Assembly: GCA_048270225.1 (NCBI GenBank)
Contig: JBLWTG010000005.1
Location: 62,001 to 126,000 of the forward strand
Source of the DNA: Allopusillimonas sp048270225
GTDB taxonomy: Bacteria > Pseudomonadota > Gammaproteobacteria > Burkholderiales > Burkholderiaceae_B
Length of the DNA stretch: 64,000 nt
Direction: 5' to 3'
This document shows, piece by piece, positions 7,820 to 16,427 of the stretch. The translations under genes were made by a program, and so were the position numbers. Position 1 is the first letter of the stretch. Each line of letters starts with the position of its first letter. A model generated the notes under the pieces. It was not told the DNA's origin and ran no database searches. It saw only the letters and a list, made by a program, of their open reading frames with translations.

Positions 7820-9001
7820 TTAGCGGGCCGTGGCGAGTTTGCGTTTGTAGGCGGCAAGGACCCGGTCCTGGCGCATGCCTATGCCCATTTCCCTCAGCAT
7901 GATGGCATTGACCTTGCCGACGTCGTATTTGGTCTCGGCGAGCCGGCGCGAATGCGCTCCCATGCGGGGTGCGAGCGCGGGATCGTCAATGAATCGCTGC
8001 ATGGCGCCGGCGAGCGCGTCGACGTTCCGGATGGGAACGAGATAGCCGTTATACCCATCGACGACGGTCTCCCTGCAGCCGGGTGCGTCGGTCGTGATCA
8101 CCGCGCGGCCCATGGACATCGCCTCAAGCACAGTACGTGGCGTGCCCTCCCGGTAAGAAGGCAGGACATACACATTGCAGGCCGCCAGCGCGGTGCGTAC
8201 ATCGCTCAGCTTACCCAGGAAACTGAGATGCCCCTGGCTTAGCCACGCATCGAGTTCCTGCTGCGAGATGGAATCGGGGTTATCGTCCAGCCACCCCACC
8301 AGGCTGAAGCGGGCTTGCGGTGAATGCTGATGTATACGTTGCGCGGCTTCGCAGTACTCTCTCACGCCTTTGTTGCCGAGCAGCCTGGCGATCAGCAGGA
8401 AATGCGGCGCGCCGGGCAGCGGGGCCGGTGCAAACTGTTTGAGGTTGATGCCCGAGCCGTTCACCACCACTGTCTGGGCGTCATCCCTCAGGATGTGCAG
8501 GGTGCGAAATAGTTCTTCATCGTCGGGATTCTGGAAAAAGACTTTGTGCACGCGGGCCAGGGCCAGTGTGTACAGCTTTTGCGCGAGGCGACGGCACAGG
8601 CCCTGGCGCGAGCCGGTGCCCTGGCTGCCGGCAAAGGCATAGCCCAGCCCGGTGATCAAGGCATATCGATGTGGTACGCGCGCCAGCCACGCCGCCATGG
8701 AACCATAGATGACCGGCTTGATGGTGTAGCCCAGGACGTAGTCCGGGCGCAGCTGCAGCATGATGCGCCACAGGGAGCCGAGTGCCATCAGGTCGCGCAG
8801 TGGATTCATGCCTGTTCGCCTGAGCTGGATGTTATGCACAGTCAGCCCTATGGCTTCCAACTGGTGCCGGGCCGGGCTGTCAGGTGTCAGTCCTGGCGCC
8901 GCAATATGGACATCCATGCCTTTTGCGGACAGGGCATGGATCAGTGGCCCGCGAAACAGGGTGATGGATTCCGCGAAACTCGCGATCAATAGAAATTTCA
9001 T
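7820..9001 (-). CDS. Family 4 glycosyltransferase (PglA/CapM-like)
   Basis: A 393-residue GT-B fold enzyme. The N-terminal domain begins MKFLLIASFAESITLFRGPL. The C-terminal nucleotide-sugar domain carries EGTPRTVLEAMSMGRAVI, with the GT4 E-x7-E motif, followed by TTDAPGCRETV and a GYNGYLVP segment. Retaining transferases of this type often add HexNAc to an undecaprenyl-linked acceptor on the cytoplasmic face. The start is the ATG at 9001. The 153-base gap before it contains a 13-bp tandem repeat. The sugar and linkage cannot be read from the sequence. Confidence 0.87.
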   Translation of the reverse strand: MKFLLIASFAESITLFRGPLIHALSAKGMDVHIAAPGLTPDSPARHQLEAIGLTVHNIQLRRTGMNPLRDLMALGSLWRIMLQLRPDYVLGYTIKPVIYGSMAAWLARVPHRYALITGLGYAFAGSQGTGSRQGLCRRLAQKLYTLALARVHKVFFQNPDDEELFRTLHILRDDAQTVVVNGSGINLKQFAPAPLPGAPHFLLIARLLGNKGVREYCEAAQRIHQHSPQARFSLVGWLDDNPDSISQQELDAWLSQGHLSFLGKLSDVRTALAACNVYVLPSYREGTPRTVLEAMSMGRAVITTDAPGCRETVVDGYNGYLVPIRNVDALAGAMQRFIDDPALAPRMGAHSRRLAETKYDVGKVNAIMLREMGIGMRQDRVLAAYKRKLATAR

Positions 9002-9059
9002 GTTGTTCTCGCTGCATGATGGGTGGAGGACAGAGGGGCCAGAGCAGGGAAGACGGGAG

Positions 9060-9098
9060 GAGGTGAAGGGCAGAGGTGAAGGGCGGAGGTGACAGGCG
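9060..9098. repeat. Three tandem copies of a 13-bp repeat
   Basis: Copies at 9060-9072 (GAGGTGAAGGGCA), 9073-9085 (GAGGTGAAGGGCG) and 9086-9098 (GAGGTGACAGGCG). They lie in the longest internal gap of the polysaccharide operon, between the FemAB-like gene and the glycosyltransferase, in a purine-rich stretch that begins near 9030. A change in copy number would alter intergenic length but no reading frame. Confidence 0.75.
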
Positions 9099-9154
9099 AC
9101 CAGAAGGCGCGCCGCGTGGCATGACCAGGCGGCGGATGCAGTGTTTTGCGGGGG

Positions 9155-10114
9155 TTAGGAGCGTGCCAGCATCAGACGCAGAGATTGACCCATGGAGTAC
9201 AGCCCGGAAGGCGTTTTCCATATCCGGGAATAGGCCATGGGCCGAGCGTTGAACTGTTTGAACGAGGCAGCGATTTCTTCGGTCATGCTGCCTTCGAAAT
9301 CGAATTTTCTGGTTCTGGATGCTACGTGGCGGATGATTTCGCGGATCAGCAGGGAGGACGCACCGCTGCCCCTGAATCGAGAATCGATGGTGCTGACCAG
9401 GTTGTATGCACTGTGCTCATCCCATACGACGAACAGCGCCGCGTGCAGATTGCCATCCTCGTCGTAGCCGGATATGGTGCAGGCGGCTTCGTTGTCATAG
9501 CCTGCCTCGTACAGTTTCTGGAACAGTTCAAAGGAATAGGAAATCCTGCTGTTTTGCCAGGACAGCGTCATGGCGTGATTCTCGTAGAACGCTTCGGCCG
9601 AAAGATCGAACGTTATGTGTATGGACTTCTCGGCTTTCTTTATATCCTTGCGTTTTGCGTGAGAGAAGCGCGCATACACGCTGTCCAGATCGGAGAGGTC
9701 ATCGATGACAAAGGTATAGCGTGTGGTCTGGCTGAAGCCGGCCCAGTCGAACGGGAGCCAGTTGGTATAGGCGTAGTCCCACTGCTGCAGGTAGTGGGAG
9801 AAAGGAGGAAGTTTGGCGATGAGCGCCTGCATCAACTCGGTCTGATAGGTCAGGTGCTGCGCATAGCAAAGGTGAGCGGGCCTGATCCAGGGGCCCAGCT
9901 TCTGGGTGAGGGGTGGCTGAATGAAGGAAGTAAAGCCCAGTGTTTTCTTGACGGCATAGGGCAGTGCCGCGACGATCTCCCCGTTTCGCTCTACGACCAC
10001 CACGTCCCAGTTCCCCCTGCCTGCGGCGGCATCGAGCCACCAGGCCCGGCTGAAGATAGGGATGGAGGCCTCCTTTTCGCATAGTGCTCTGTATGTCTGC
10101 TTGGCCGAGGCCAT
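9155..10114 (-). CDS. FemAB/GNAT-like acyltransferase, copy 1
   Basis: About 319 residues from the ATG at 10114, which has an AGAAGGAGA ribosome site 8 bases upstream; an ATG at 10135 is also in frame. The protein has a conserved IPIFSRAWWLDA motif near the N-terminus, GPWIRP, TNWLPFDWAGFSQTTRYTF, and a C-terminal half with SRFRGSGASSLL and RTRKFDFEGSM. This matches the FemAB/BioF2-like acetyltransferase superfamily seen in exopolysaccharide and exosortase-linked clusters, where the acyl donor and acceptor are mostly unknown. A diverged paralogue is at 20913-22010. In this operon it probably acylates or aminoacylates an amino group of the polymer or its precursor (inference). Confidence 0.75.
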   Translation of the reverse strand: MASAKQTYRALCEKEASIPIFSRAWWLDAAAGRGNWDVVVVERNGEIVAALPYAVKKTLGFTSFIQPPLTQKLGPWIRPAHLCYAQHLTYQTELMQALIAKLPPFSHYLQQWDYAYTNWLPFDWAGFSQTTRYTFVIDDLSDLDSVYARFSHAKRKDIKKAEKSIHITFDLSAEAFYENHAMTLSWQNSRISYSFELFQKLYEAGYDNEAACTISGYDEDGNLHAALFVVWDEHSAYNLVSTIDSRFRGSGASSLLIREIIRHVASRTRKFDFEGSMTEEIAASFKQFNARPMAYSRIWKTPSGLYSMGQSLRLMLARS

Positions 10115-10212
10115 CTTGTTTCTCCTTCTGCGCAATCTGCGTCAGACGGCTCAACCAGTCCAGCCTGATCCCGGGGACGCATGCGACAGGATGTGAGGGC
10201 TTCTGCCCTTCG

Positions 10213-10989
10213 TTATTCAACGCCCAGCGCCTGTCGGTTCCGCAAGTACTCGAACAGGGTTGGATGGGACCACAGCGTGGATGGCCCCGCGGGATGAACG
10301 GGTTGCAGCTGATGCGCAGCCGCATCGCGCAGCGCCTGTTTCATCAAGGGAATGGCGCGGGCGATCTGGTGGATGGGATAGGTGTTGAATCCGTCGCTCT
10401 TGTCCGCTTCTATCCTGGCCTGGTACAGTACCGCGCCGGTATCGATGCCTGCATCAATCAGGTGAACGGTCACGCCGCAATGCTGGCGGTCCCCCCTGGC
10501 CAGCGCCCAGTAGCCGCCATGGACGCCGCGATATCTGGGCGTAATGCCTGCATGGGTGTTCAGAAAGGGTGCATCGTTGCAGGACAGCACATCTGAGGAA
10601 ATGATGCGGGTGCCGTTCACGACGATGGCGTCGGGCTGGTACTGCGCCAGCATGGCGATCACCTGAGGGCTATTGATGCTCGCTACGCACTGAACAACGT
10701 CCGGAGGAATGTCGCCAGTGTCCAGCTGGTAGCGGACTATCAGCTCATCCACTCTTGCCTGCTGCCGAGGTTGCAGCGATAAATGATCGTAGAGCATGAA
10801 CAGCAGTTGCCCGACGACCCTGTACAGGCCAAGTTTTCTGATTCGGCGCAAGAGCATGGTCTTGCGGGAAGGCTTGCATTCCTGGATGACGGTGAGCACA
10901 TTGCACTGGCCGGCAAGGGCGTGGTACATGGCGCGAGAGGACAGGCCGGTTCCCGTGAGCATCACGATATCGGGTCGCTCAACACTCAT
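10213..10989 (-). CDS. Formyltransferase-family enzyme, probable amino-sugar N-formyltransferase
   Basis: A 258-residue protein with the formyltransferase core. Asn144 and His146 (LNTHAGITPRYRGVHG) and Asp183 (HLIDAGIDTG) match the Asn-His-Asp catalytic triad that uses 10-formyl-tetrahydrofolate. It is too short for methionyl-tRNA formyltransferase and lacks its C-terminal tRNA-binding domain. In a polysaccharide operon it most likely N-formylates a sugar amine. The ATG overlaps the stop of the upstream deacetylase by four bases (10986-10989), so the two are translationally coupled. That makes deacetylation followed by formylation of the same amine plausible (inference). Confidence 0.82.
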   Translation of the reverse strand: MSVERPDIVMLTGTGLSSRAMYHALAGQCNVLTVIQECKPSRKTMLLRRIRKLGLYRVVGQLLFMLYDHLSLQPRQQARVDELIVRYQLDTGDIPPDVVQCVASINSPQVIAMLAQYQPDAIVVNGTRIISSDVLSCNDAPFLNTHAGITPRYRGVHGGYWALARGDRQHCGVTVHLIDAGIDTGAVLYQARIEADKSDGFNTYPIHQIARAIPLMKQALRDAAAHQLQPVHPAGPSTLWSHPTLFEYLRNRQALGVE

Positions 10990-11966
10990 GACGAGGACTC
11001 CATCTGTTCACAGAGTTCGCCCATGGTCAGTGACTGCATGCCATAGCGGTCGCGCAGCAGACTGAACTCCTGCAGTACCTTGCGAAGAAAGCTGAGATTG
11101 CGTTCGGTGTCCACCCCGAAGTTATGGGGATGCCACCATAAGTGGAAAACCTGTTTGTGCCTGGCCGCGTGGTGCAGCGATTGGCGGATGCGCCGAAGAC
11201 GAAGAGGCTCGAGCATGGACAGTGTTCTTGAGCAGGGTCGCAGCAGCCGGCTGGCCGGAAAATTGAATGGCTCGTCGGCCGGGCAGGCCGTTGGCGTGTA
11301 AGTCTGATGACCACAAAGATTGGTGTAGGTATCCACGAAGCGGCCAATGCGACGCAGCAGATTCTGGCTGTGCGCGTCCACGGACCGATAGAACCAGCTC
11401 GATTCATTGCCCCTGAAACACTGTATGCCCAGGTCCTTCAGTACAGGCAGGTAATCCGGATTCCACTGATTACGGGGGAAGATGATGCTGCGCGTGTCAT
11501 AGCCCTTGTCCTGGGCAATTCTGAGTGCCGCTTGTATATCGGCCGTGAATGCTTCGAGCGTCTGGCCCTTTTCGCGGCAATAGTAGTGTGAGAACGTGTG
11601 CGTTGCGATTTCCTGGTTGCGGCGTGAGGCGATCAGTGCAATCAGTGCCGGCGAAAAGTGATAGACGGGAGATAGGTCGGCGTTCTGCAGCAGGTAGTCG
11701 TAGGGCGAAAGCTCGGGCTTGTTGTAGCGTGGCAGTACGGCGGGCAGATAGCGGGCCGCGTCTTGGATGTCGTTGCAAAGCAGCAGGCCCACGGTCGCCC
11801 AGGTGGCATGGGCGTCGACGGCCTGGAACGCATCCAGCATGCCGGGTATCGCCTGCCATACGCCTGCGAGGTTTTCCCGGTAGCTTTCCAGGCTGCGCTT
11901 GTCCCGCACACCCCAGTAAAGCTCGACGTCGATCGAGATCACCAATGTGCCCTGTTTCATGGTCAT
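10986..11966 (-). CDS. Polysaccharide deacetylase (NodB homology), copy 2
   Basis: About 326 residues from the ATG at 11966; an in-frame extension to 12116 overlaps the preceding gene and was rejected. NodB motif 1 is SIDVELYW with Asp13, and motif 2 is HTFSH with His123 and His127, which together would bind the metal. These enzymes remove N- or O-acetyl groups from polysaccharides. No signal peptide is seen, so it may act in the cytoplasm on lipid-linked or nucleotide-linked sugars. It is coupled by ATGA overlap to the formyltransferase. It is not closely similar to the other deacetylase-like gene at 19558. Confidence 0.83.
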   Translation of the reverse strand: MTMKQGTLVISIDVELYWGVRDKRSLESYRENLAGVWQAIPGMLDAFQAVDAHATWATVGLLLCNDIQDAARYLPAVLPRYNKPELSPYDYLLQNADLSPVYHFSPALIALIASRRNQEIATHTFSHYYCREKGQTLEAFTADIQAALRIAQDKGYDTRSIIFPRNQWNPDYLPVLKDLGIQCFRGNESSWFYRSVDAHSQNLLRRIGRFVDTYTNLCGHQTYTPTACPADEPFNFPASRLLRPCSRTLSMLEPLRLRRIRQSLHHAARHKQVFHLWWHPHNFGVDTERNLSFLRKVLQEFSLLRDRYGMQSLTMGELCEQMESSS

Positions 11967-12028
11967 ATTGGATTTCCTGTGGCGGGCAGGCGGGGCGTGA
12001 GCGACCGGCCCTGAAGAAAAGGACGGCA

Positions 12029-13252
12029 TCACGGCTGTTTGATGGCGTATACCGTGCTGGCGGGTGGCATTGTCTGGCTGGTCGGCGCGTTCGGCGCCTG
12101 GACGCAGACATAGCATTTAAGTGCGCTACGGGGCCGGCCAATGACAGACAGCAGCAGAAAGATCAGCATGGGCGCAAACATCCATTTTTGCCTCAGGGAG
12201 ATGCCCAGATTTGCACTGGTCATCGCCAGGATCGCCCACGCCATGCCGACATAGACCCACAGAAACGTCCGGTTCACATCGGATGGCAGCGTGCGCTGCC
12301 GCAGTATCCGCCAGCCGCCGGCAAGGAACAGCGACAACAGAATGACGTTATCGAGCGAAGCGGCCAGCGCGAACACATTGAAGGCCTCGAAAGGAAGAGG
12401 GCGGAACAGATAGGTGAACAACTGCATCGGTACGCTCATTTGTGCGATGTCTATGCCGCCGCCGCCTTCAAGGTTGACCTGCTGACGTTGTTCGATATAG
12501 AGAGACAGACTCTCGCTGTTCAAGCCGCCCTTCATGCCTGCGTAGTCGATGGCGAGTGGAACCAGGACTACACAGGCAGCGATGGCGGCGCCCCCCACAA
12601 CCAGGCGCCGGCTGAACGGCAGACCGGGCTTTAACGAATAGGATGCGGCGAGCGCGATGACGATGATGCCTGCCATGTGCGGACGTACGACCAGCATCAA
12701 CAGCACGGCGATGACGATGAGCGAGGTCCGGCGCTGTGGTTTCAGGGCTGCCCATAGCAACAGACCGGCCGCCATGAAGGCCAGGGCGTCTTTTCCGATA
12801 CCGGACGACCAGAAGCTGATCGAGGGCAGGAGCACGACGAGAGTGGCGAAATAGCCGATGAAAGGAGATTTGTCCTGCGTCGCGGCACGCAGGCTGGCGT
12901 CGAAGGCGGACAGGCCGATGTAGCCGAACAGACTGTAGGCCACGAATGTGCCGAGGAAAGACAGGTTCAGCACGGAGGCAAAGAAGATGGTGATGTAGCT
13001 GACCGCTGCCGTACCCAGCGAGAACTCCGCCGTGCCTTTCAGCCCGTCCCGGTAGTATTGGAGGGCGTCTCCGCCGTAGTTATTGATATACAGGGCATAG
13101 ACCACGCAGAATGCCGTGTGCCAGAGGTAGAGTGCCAGCGAACGATACACGCTTACCTGAAGCCAGCGCGAGACCGCGCAGGCGAGTGCGATGCCCGACA
13201 GAAAGACCAGCGCAGTCGTGATCACTTGCCAGGGAGTCGAGACGAGTTCCAT
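12029..13252 (-). CDS. Polytopic membrane protein, probable polysaccharide polymerase (Wzy-like)
   Basis: About 407 residues from the ATG at 13252. The protein is almost entirely hydrophobic, with roughly ten or more membrane segments and a large loop near residues 235-275 (GGLNSESLSLYIEQRQQ to GGGGIDIAQ). The pattern YYRDGLKG early and VVRPHMAG in the middle resembles EpsG/Wzy-type polymerases. Wzy sequences are poorly conserved. The call rests on topology, on its position beside wza/wzc/wzx genes, and on the absence of another candidate in the operon. The C-terminal 35 residues are hydrophilic. Confidence 0.65.
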   Translation of the reverse strand: MELVSTPWQVITTALVFLSGIALACAVSRWLQVSVYRSLALYLWHTAFCVVYALYINNYGGDALQYYRDGLKGTAEFSLGTAAVSYITIFFASVLNLSFLGTFVAYSLFGYIGLSAFDASLRAATQDKSPFIGYFATLVVLLPSISFWSSGIGKDALAFMAAGLLLWAALKPQRRTSLIVIAVLLMLVVRPHMAGIIVIALAASYSLKPGLPFSRRLVVGGAAIAACVVLVPLAIDYAGMKGGLNSESLSLYIEQRQQVNLEGGGGIDIAQMSVPMQLFTYLFRPLPFEAFNVFALAASLDNVILLSLFLAGGWRILRQRTLPSDVNRTFLWVYVGMAWAILAMTSANLGISLRQKWMFAPMLIFLLLSVIGRPRSALKCYVCVQAPNAPTSQTMPPASTVYAIKQP

Positions 13253-13296
13253 TCGGGGTTTCCTTCCTGTCGGAAGATCGCAAGGAGGCAGGACTG

Positions 13297-15261
13297 CTAT
13301 GTTTGTTCGTGAGCGAGCCAGGCCTGGAACATGAGCACATCCCACAATGCATACTGGACGTTGGCCGCGCCTTGCAGATGGCGGGCCCAGAGCGAGCGTA
13401 TGGGCTCGGGATGGAAATAGCCTTCCTGACGCAGTCGTCGCTCTCCGATGAGCTCTTCCGCCCACTCCCGTAGCGGCCCTCTGAGCCAGTTGCCCAGCGG
13501 AACGCCAAAACCCATTTTGGGCCGGTCCATGATGGACTTTGGTACATGACGATGGAGAACTTGCCGCAACAGCCATTTGCCTTCGCCGCCGCGGATTTTG
13601 TATTCCAGCGGCATACGCCAGGCCATTTCGACGATGCCGTGATTGAGCAGCGGTACTCTGGTTTCCAGGCTGCTGGCCATGGCCGCGCGGTCGACCTTGG
13701 CCAGGACTTCATCGGATAGATAGGTCTGTGTGTCCATCGCCATCATCCAATGCCTGAGATTGTCGGTTTTCGGCCAGCGACTGCTGTCCGAGAGCAGAGT
13801 GGCGGGCTCTGCCGCGTCTTTGACCAGGGTTGCCGGATTGGCGCAATGGCTGACAAGATGCCGGTAATAGGACTGTCCGTCATGCTGGTCCAGGACACCA
13901 GCCAGCTTGTGCGCATGGTTGCCTGGGGTTGCGATGCGTAGCTGGCGCGGCAGCATGAATCCGGCGCAGCGGAACAACCGGTCCCAGGCCTGCGGAGGCA
14001 GCAGGCGTATTCCATTGGACAGCAGCTTTCTGATGGACGGCGCAAGGCGTTGCGTGCGGGACCAGGTGTCGAACGCCAGCAGGTAGCGGTTGTAGCCGCC
14101 AAACAGCTCATCGCCGCCATCGCCGGTCAGGGCTACTTTGACGTGTCTGCCTGCCAGTCTGCTGACCAGCAGCGCAGGAATCTGCGAGTTGGCGCTGTGT
14201 GGTTCGCAATAGATATGGGCAAGCGAAGGAATCAGCGCCAATGCGTCCGCCGGGCTTGCATAGAGTTCCGCGTGCTCGGTGCCCAGATGCCGTGCCACAG
14301 CGCAGGCATGCGTGGCCTCGTTGTAGGCCTGGTCGTTGAATCCGATGGTGAACGTCTGGACGGGTTTTGCGCTCTGTGCCTGCATAAGCGCCACGATCAG
14401 GCTGCTGTCTATGCCACCGCTCAGGAATGCGCCGACCGGAACATCCGCCAGCATCTGCTCGCCCACGGCCTGGGTCAGCGCGCTTTCCAGTTGATCGACC
14501 GCTTCCTCAGGCGAGCCGGAAAATGGCTGGGCCAGTCCGTTCTGCACGGCGTCGTTGACCGTCCAGTAGGCTTGTGGGGCTGGAGTGTAAGCCTGGTGCA
14601 ATGCTTCCAGCGGAATGCCGAGCGTATGGCCGGGCAGAAGCTTGAAGATGTCCCTGTAAATACTATGGGGCGCCGGAACACAGTTGTATCGCAGATACAG
14701 CGCGAGCGCATCCCGGTTGATGTCTGCCTGCCAGTCGGGATGGCGCTTGAGGGCCTTCAGTTCGGAGGCGAACAGAAAGCTGCCGCGATGCCAACCGTAA
14801 TAGAGCGGCTTTTCCCCTAATCTGTCGCGGGCCAGCCACAGCGTTTTGTCGTGCCGGTCCCATAAGGCCAGGGCGAACATGCCTACGGCGGATTGCAGGG
14901 TGGCGATCAGGCCCCAGGCTGCCACGCAGGCCAGCAGGGTTTCGGTGTCGCAATGCCCCCGCCAGGCCGGCGCCAGTCCCTGGGCGGCCAGACTGCGTCG
15001 CAGGGCAAGATGGTTGTAGATCTGCCCATTGAACACGAGCGCATAGCGCTGATCAGCCGACAGCATGGGCTGGTGACCCGCCTCGGAAGTATCCAGAATA
15101 GACAGACGCTGGTGGCTGAGGCCCAGGCCAACGGCCTCATCCTGCCAGCCGCCGGCATCATCAGGTCCGCGATGCACGAGCGCCTGGGCCATGCGCTGTG
15201 CGGCGAATGCGGGGGAATGTCTGGATGAGGGAGGGGCGTAGGCGCCGGCGAAGCCGCACAT
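13297..15261 (-). CDS. Asparagine-synthase-like glutamine amidotransferase, copy 1
   Basis: A 654-residue AsnB-type protein from the ATG at 15261, chosen because it puts the nucleophile Cys at position 2 (MCGFAGAY). The glutaminase domain covers about 1-210, with RGPDD at 31-35 and FNGQIYNH near 78-85. The synthetase domain has the PP-loop SGGIDSS at 281-287 and TGDGGDELFGGYNRY further on. In polysaccharide operons such enzymes are generally thought to convert the carboxyl of a uronic acid residue to an amide, with glutamine as nitrogen donor and ATP activation. The start lies only 2 bases past the stop of the upstream glycosyltransferase. Confidence 0.88.
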   Translation of the reverse strand: MCGFAGAYAPPSSRHSPAFAAQRMAQALVHRGPDDAGGWQDEAVGLGLSHQRLSILDTSEAGHQPMLSADQRYALVFNGQIYNHLALRRSLAAQGLAPAWRGHCDTETLLACVAAWGLIATLQSAVGMFALALWDRHDKTLWLARDRLGEKPLYYGWHRGSFLFASELKALKRHPDWQADINRDALALYLRYNCVPAPHSIYRDIFKLLPGHTLGIPLEALHQAYTPAPQAYWTVNDAVQNGLAQPFSGSPEEAVDQLESALTQAVGEQMLADVPVGAFLSGGIDSSLIVALMQAQSAKPVQTFTIGFNDQAYNEATHACAVARHLGTEHAELYASPADALALIPSLAHIYCEPHSANSQIPALLVSRLAGRHVKVALTGDGGDELFGGYNRYLLAFDTWSRTQRLAPSIRKLLSNGIRLLPPQAWDRLFRCAGFMLPRQLRIATPGNHAHKLAGVLDQHDGQSYYRHLVSHCANPATLVKDAAEPATLLSDSSRWPKTDNLRHWMMAMDTQTYLSDEVLAKVDRAAMASSLETRVPLLNHGIVEMAWRMPLEYKIRGGEGKWLLRQVLHRHVPKSIMDRPKMGFGVPLGNWLRGPLREWAEELIGERRLRQEGYFHPEPIRSLWARHLQGAANVQYALWDVLMFQAWLAHEQT

Positions 15262-15263
15262 GT

Positions 15264-16427
15264 TTATCGCTCGTTGTGATGAGTAAGGGCAGTCGTCATG
15301 GCGTTGTGCCACAGCAGCTGATAGGCGCAGACCATTTTCTGCAGATCGAAATATTCGACGATGCGGTCGCGGCAGGCGGCTTGTCGCTGCAGCCGGTCGG
15401 ACTGGCATCGGGTGTACTCATGTATCGCGATGGACATCGCGTCTGCAAGCCGCTCTGGATCCTGGCGCGGCACCAGCCAGCCGGTGCCGCCCAGAATGAG
15501 GGCGGCGTCCCCGACGTCGGTGCTGACGCAGGGCGTGCCGCAGGCCATCGCTTCGGCCAGCACATTGGGGAAGCCTTCGCTGGCGCTGGACAGTACATGG
15601 ATATCCAACGCGTTCATGATGGCGGGGACATCCTCGCAGGGTCCTATCAGGCGCAGATGCTTGCCCACGCCCGCCGCGTCTACCATGGCGGCCAGGGCCT
15701 GGTTCGCATTCGTCATGCCTTCCCCGGCAAGCAGACATACAAAAGGCTGCTTCTTGCGCTTGAGCAGATGCAGCGCGGTGAACAGGTTCTCGTGATCCTT
15801 CAGGGGGTCAAAGCGTGCAACCATGCCGAGCACAACGGTTTGGGCGTCGATGCTCAGTCCTTGCCTGAATCGCATCCTGGCCTCGCGGTCAGGCCTGATC
15901 CGGTCCAGGCTATAGCCATTGGGAATAATCGTGAACTTGTCTGCGCGATAGCCGACATCCAGGTGCGGCCCGACGGCCTGTTCCGAGCAGCAGGCAATGC
16001 GGGCAGGCACATAGCCAGAAAGATGGGCGCACAGCTTCATGACCATGAACGACAGCCTGCTGTTGCCAGCCTGCACGATATTGGACTGGCGTATTCCCCA
16101 GACAACGGCGCGGTAGCCGGCCAGCCTGGCCAGTACGCCACCGACAAGGTCGGCGTGATACATCCACGTCTGCACGACGTCCGGGTCGATGGCCTTGATG
16201 CGCCGGTAAAGCATGCGCAGACCCTTGAGTGTCAGGCGGCCTCGCGGCATATGCAGACAGTCCACTGTGCTGCCCAGGGACTCCAGGAATGCAGCATGCC
16301 TGCCCCGATCAGTAAGGGATATCACATAGTGCTGATTTTCCCGGCTCAGGTCTGCGCTGATCAGCCTGCACAGCACGCCTTCAGCACCGCCGTCGGCCAG
16401 TCCTGTGATGATATGCAGTATCTTCAT
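15264..16427 (-). CDS. Family 4 glycosyltransferase
   Basis: A 387-residue GT-B enzyme from the ATG at 16427. It begins MKILHIITGLADGGAEGVL, the glycine-rich acceptor-domain start of many GT4 proteins. The donor domain has SSASEGFPNVLAEAMACG with the E-x7-E motif, then TDVGDAALI. The ATG overlaps the stop of the upstream AsnB-like gene (16424-16427), and its own stop abuts the next AsnB-like gene. The three form an amidotransferase, transferase, amidotransferase block. The donor sugar is unknown. Confidence 0.87.
   Translation of the reverse strand: MKILHIITGLADGGAEGVLCRLISADLSRENQHYVISLTDRGRHAAFLESLGSTVDCLHMPRGRLTLKGLRMLYRRIKAIDPDVVQTWMYHADLVGGVLARLAGYRAVVWGIRQSNIVQAGNSRLSFMVMKLCAHLSGYVPARIACCSEQAVGPHLDVGYRADKFTIIPNGYSLDRIRPDREARMRFRQGLSIDAQTVVLGMVARFDPLKDHENLFTALHLLKRKKQPFVCLLAGEGMTNANQALAAMVDAAGVGKHLRLIGPCEDVPAIMNALDIHVLSSASEGFPNVLAEAMACGTPCVSTDVGDAALILGGTGWLVPRQDPERLADAMSIAIHEYTRCQSDRLQRQAACRDRIVEYFDLQKMVCAYQLLWHNAMTTALTHHNER

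Noticed and set aside
11549..12634. 361-residue open frame on the plus strand
   Set aside because: It is antisense to the deacetylase and Wzy-like genes, very Arg/Ala-rich, with no motifs.
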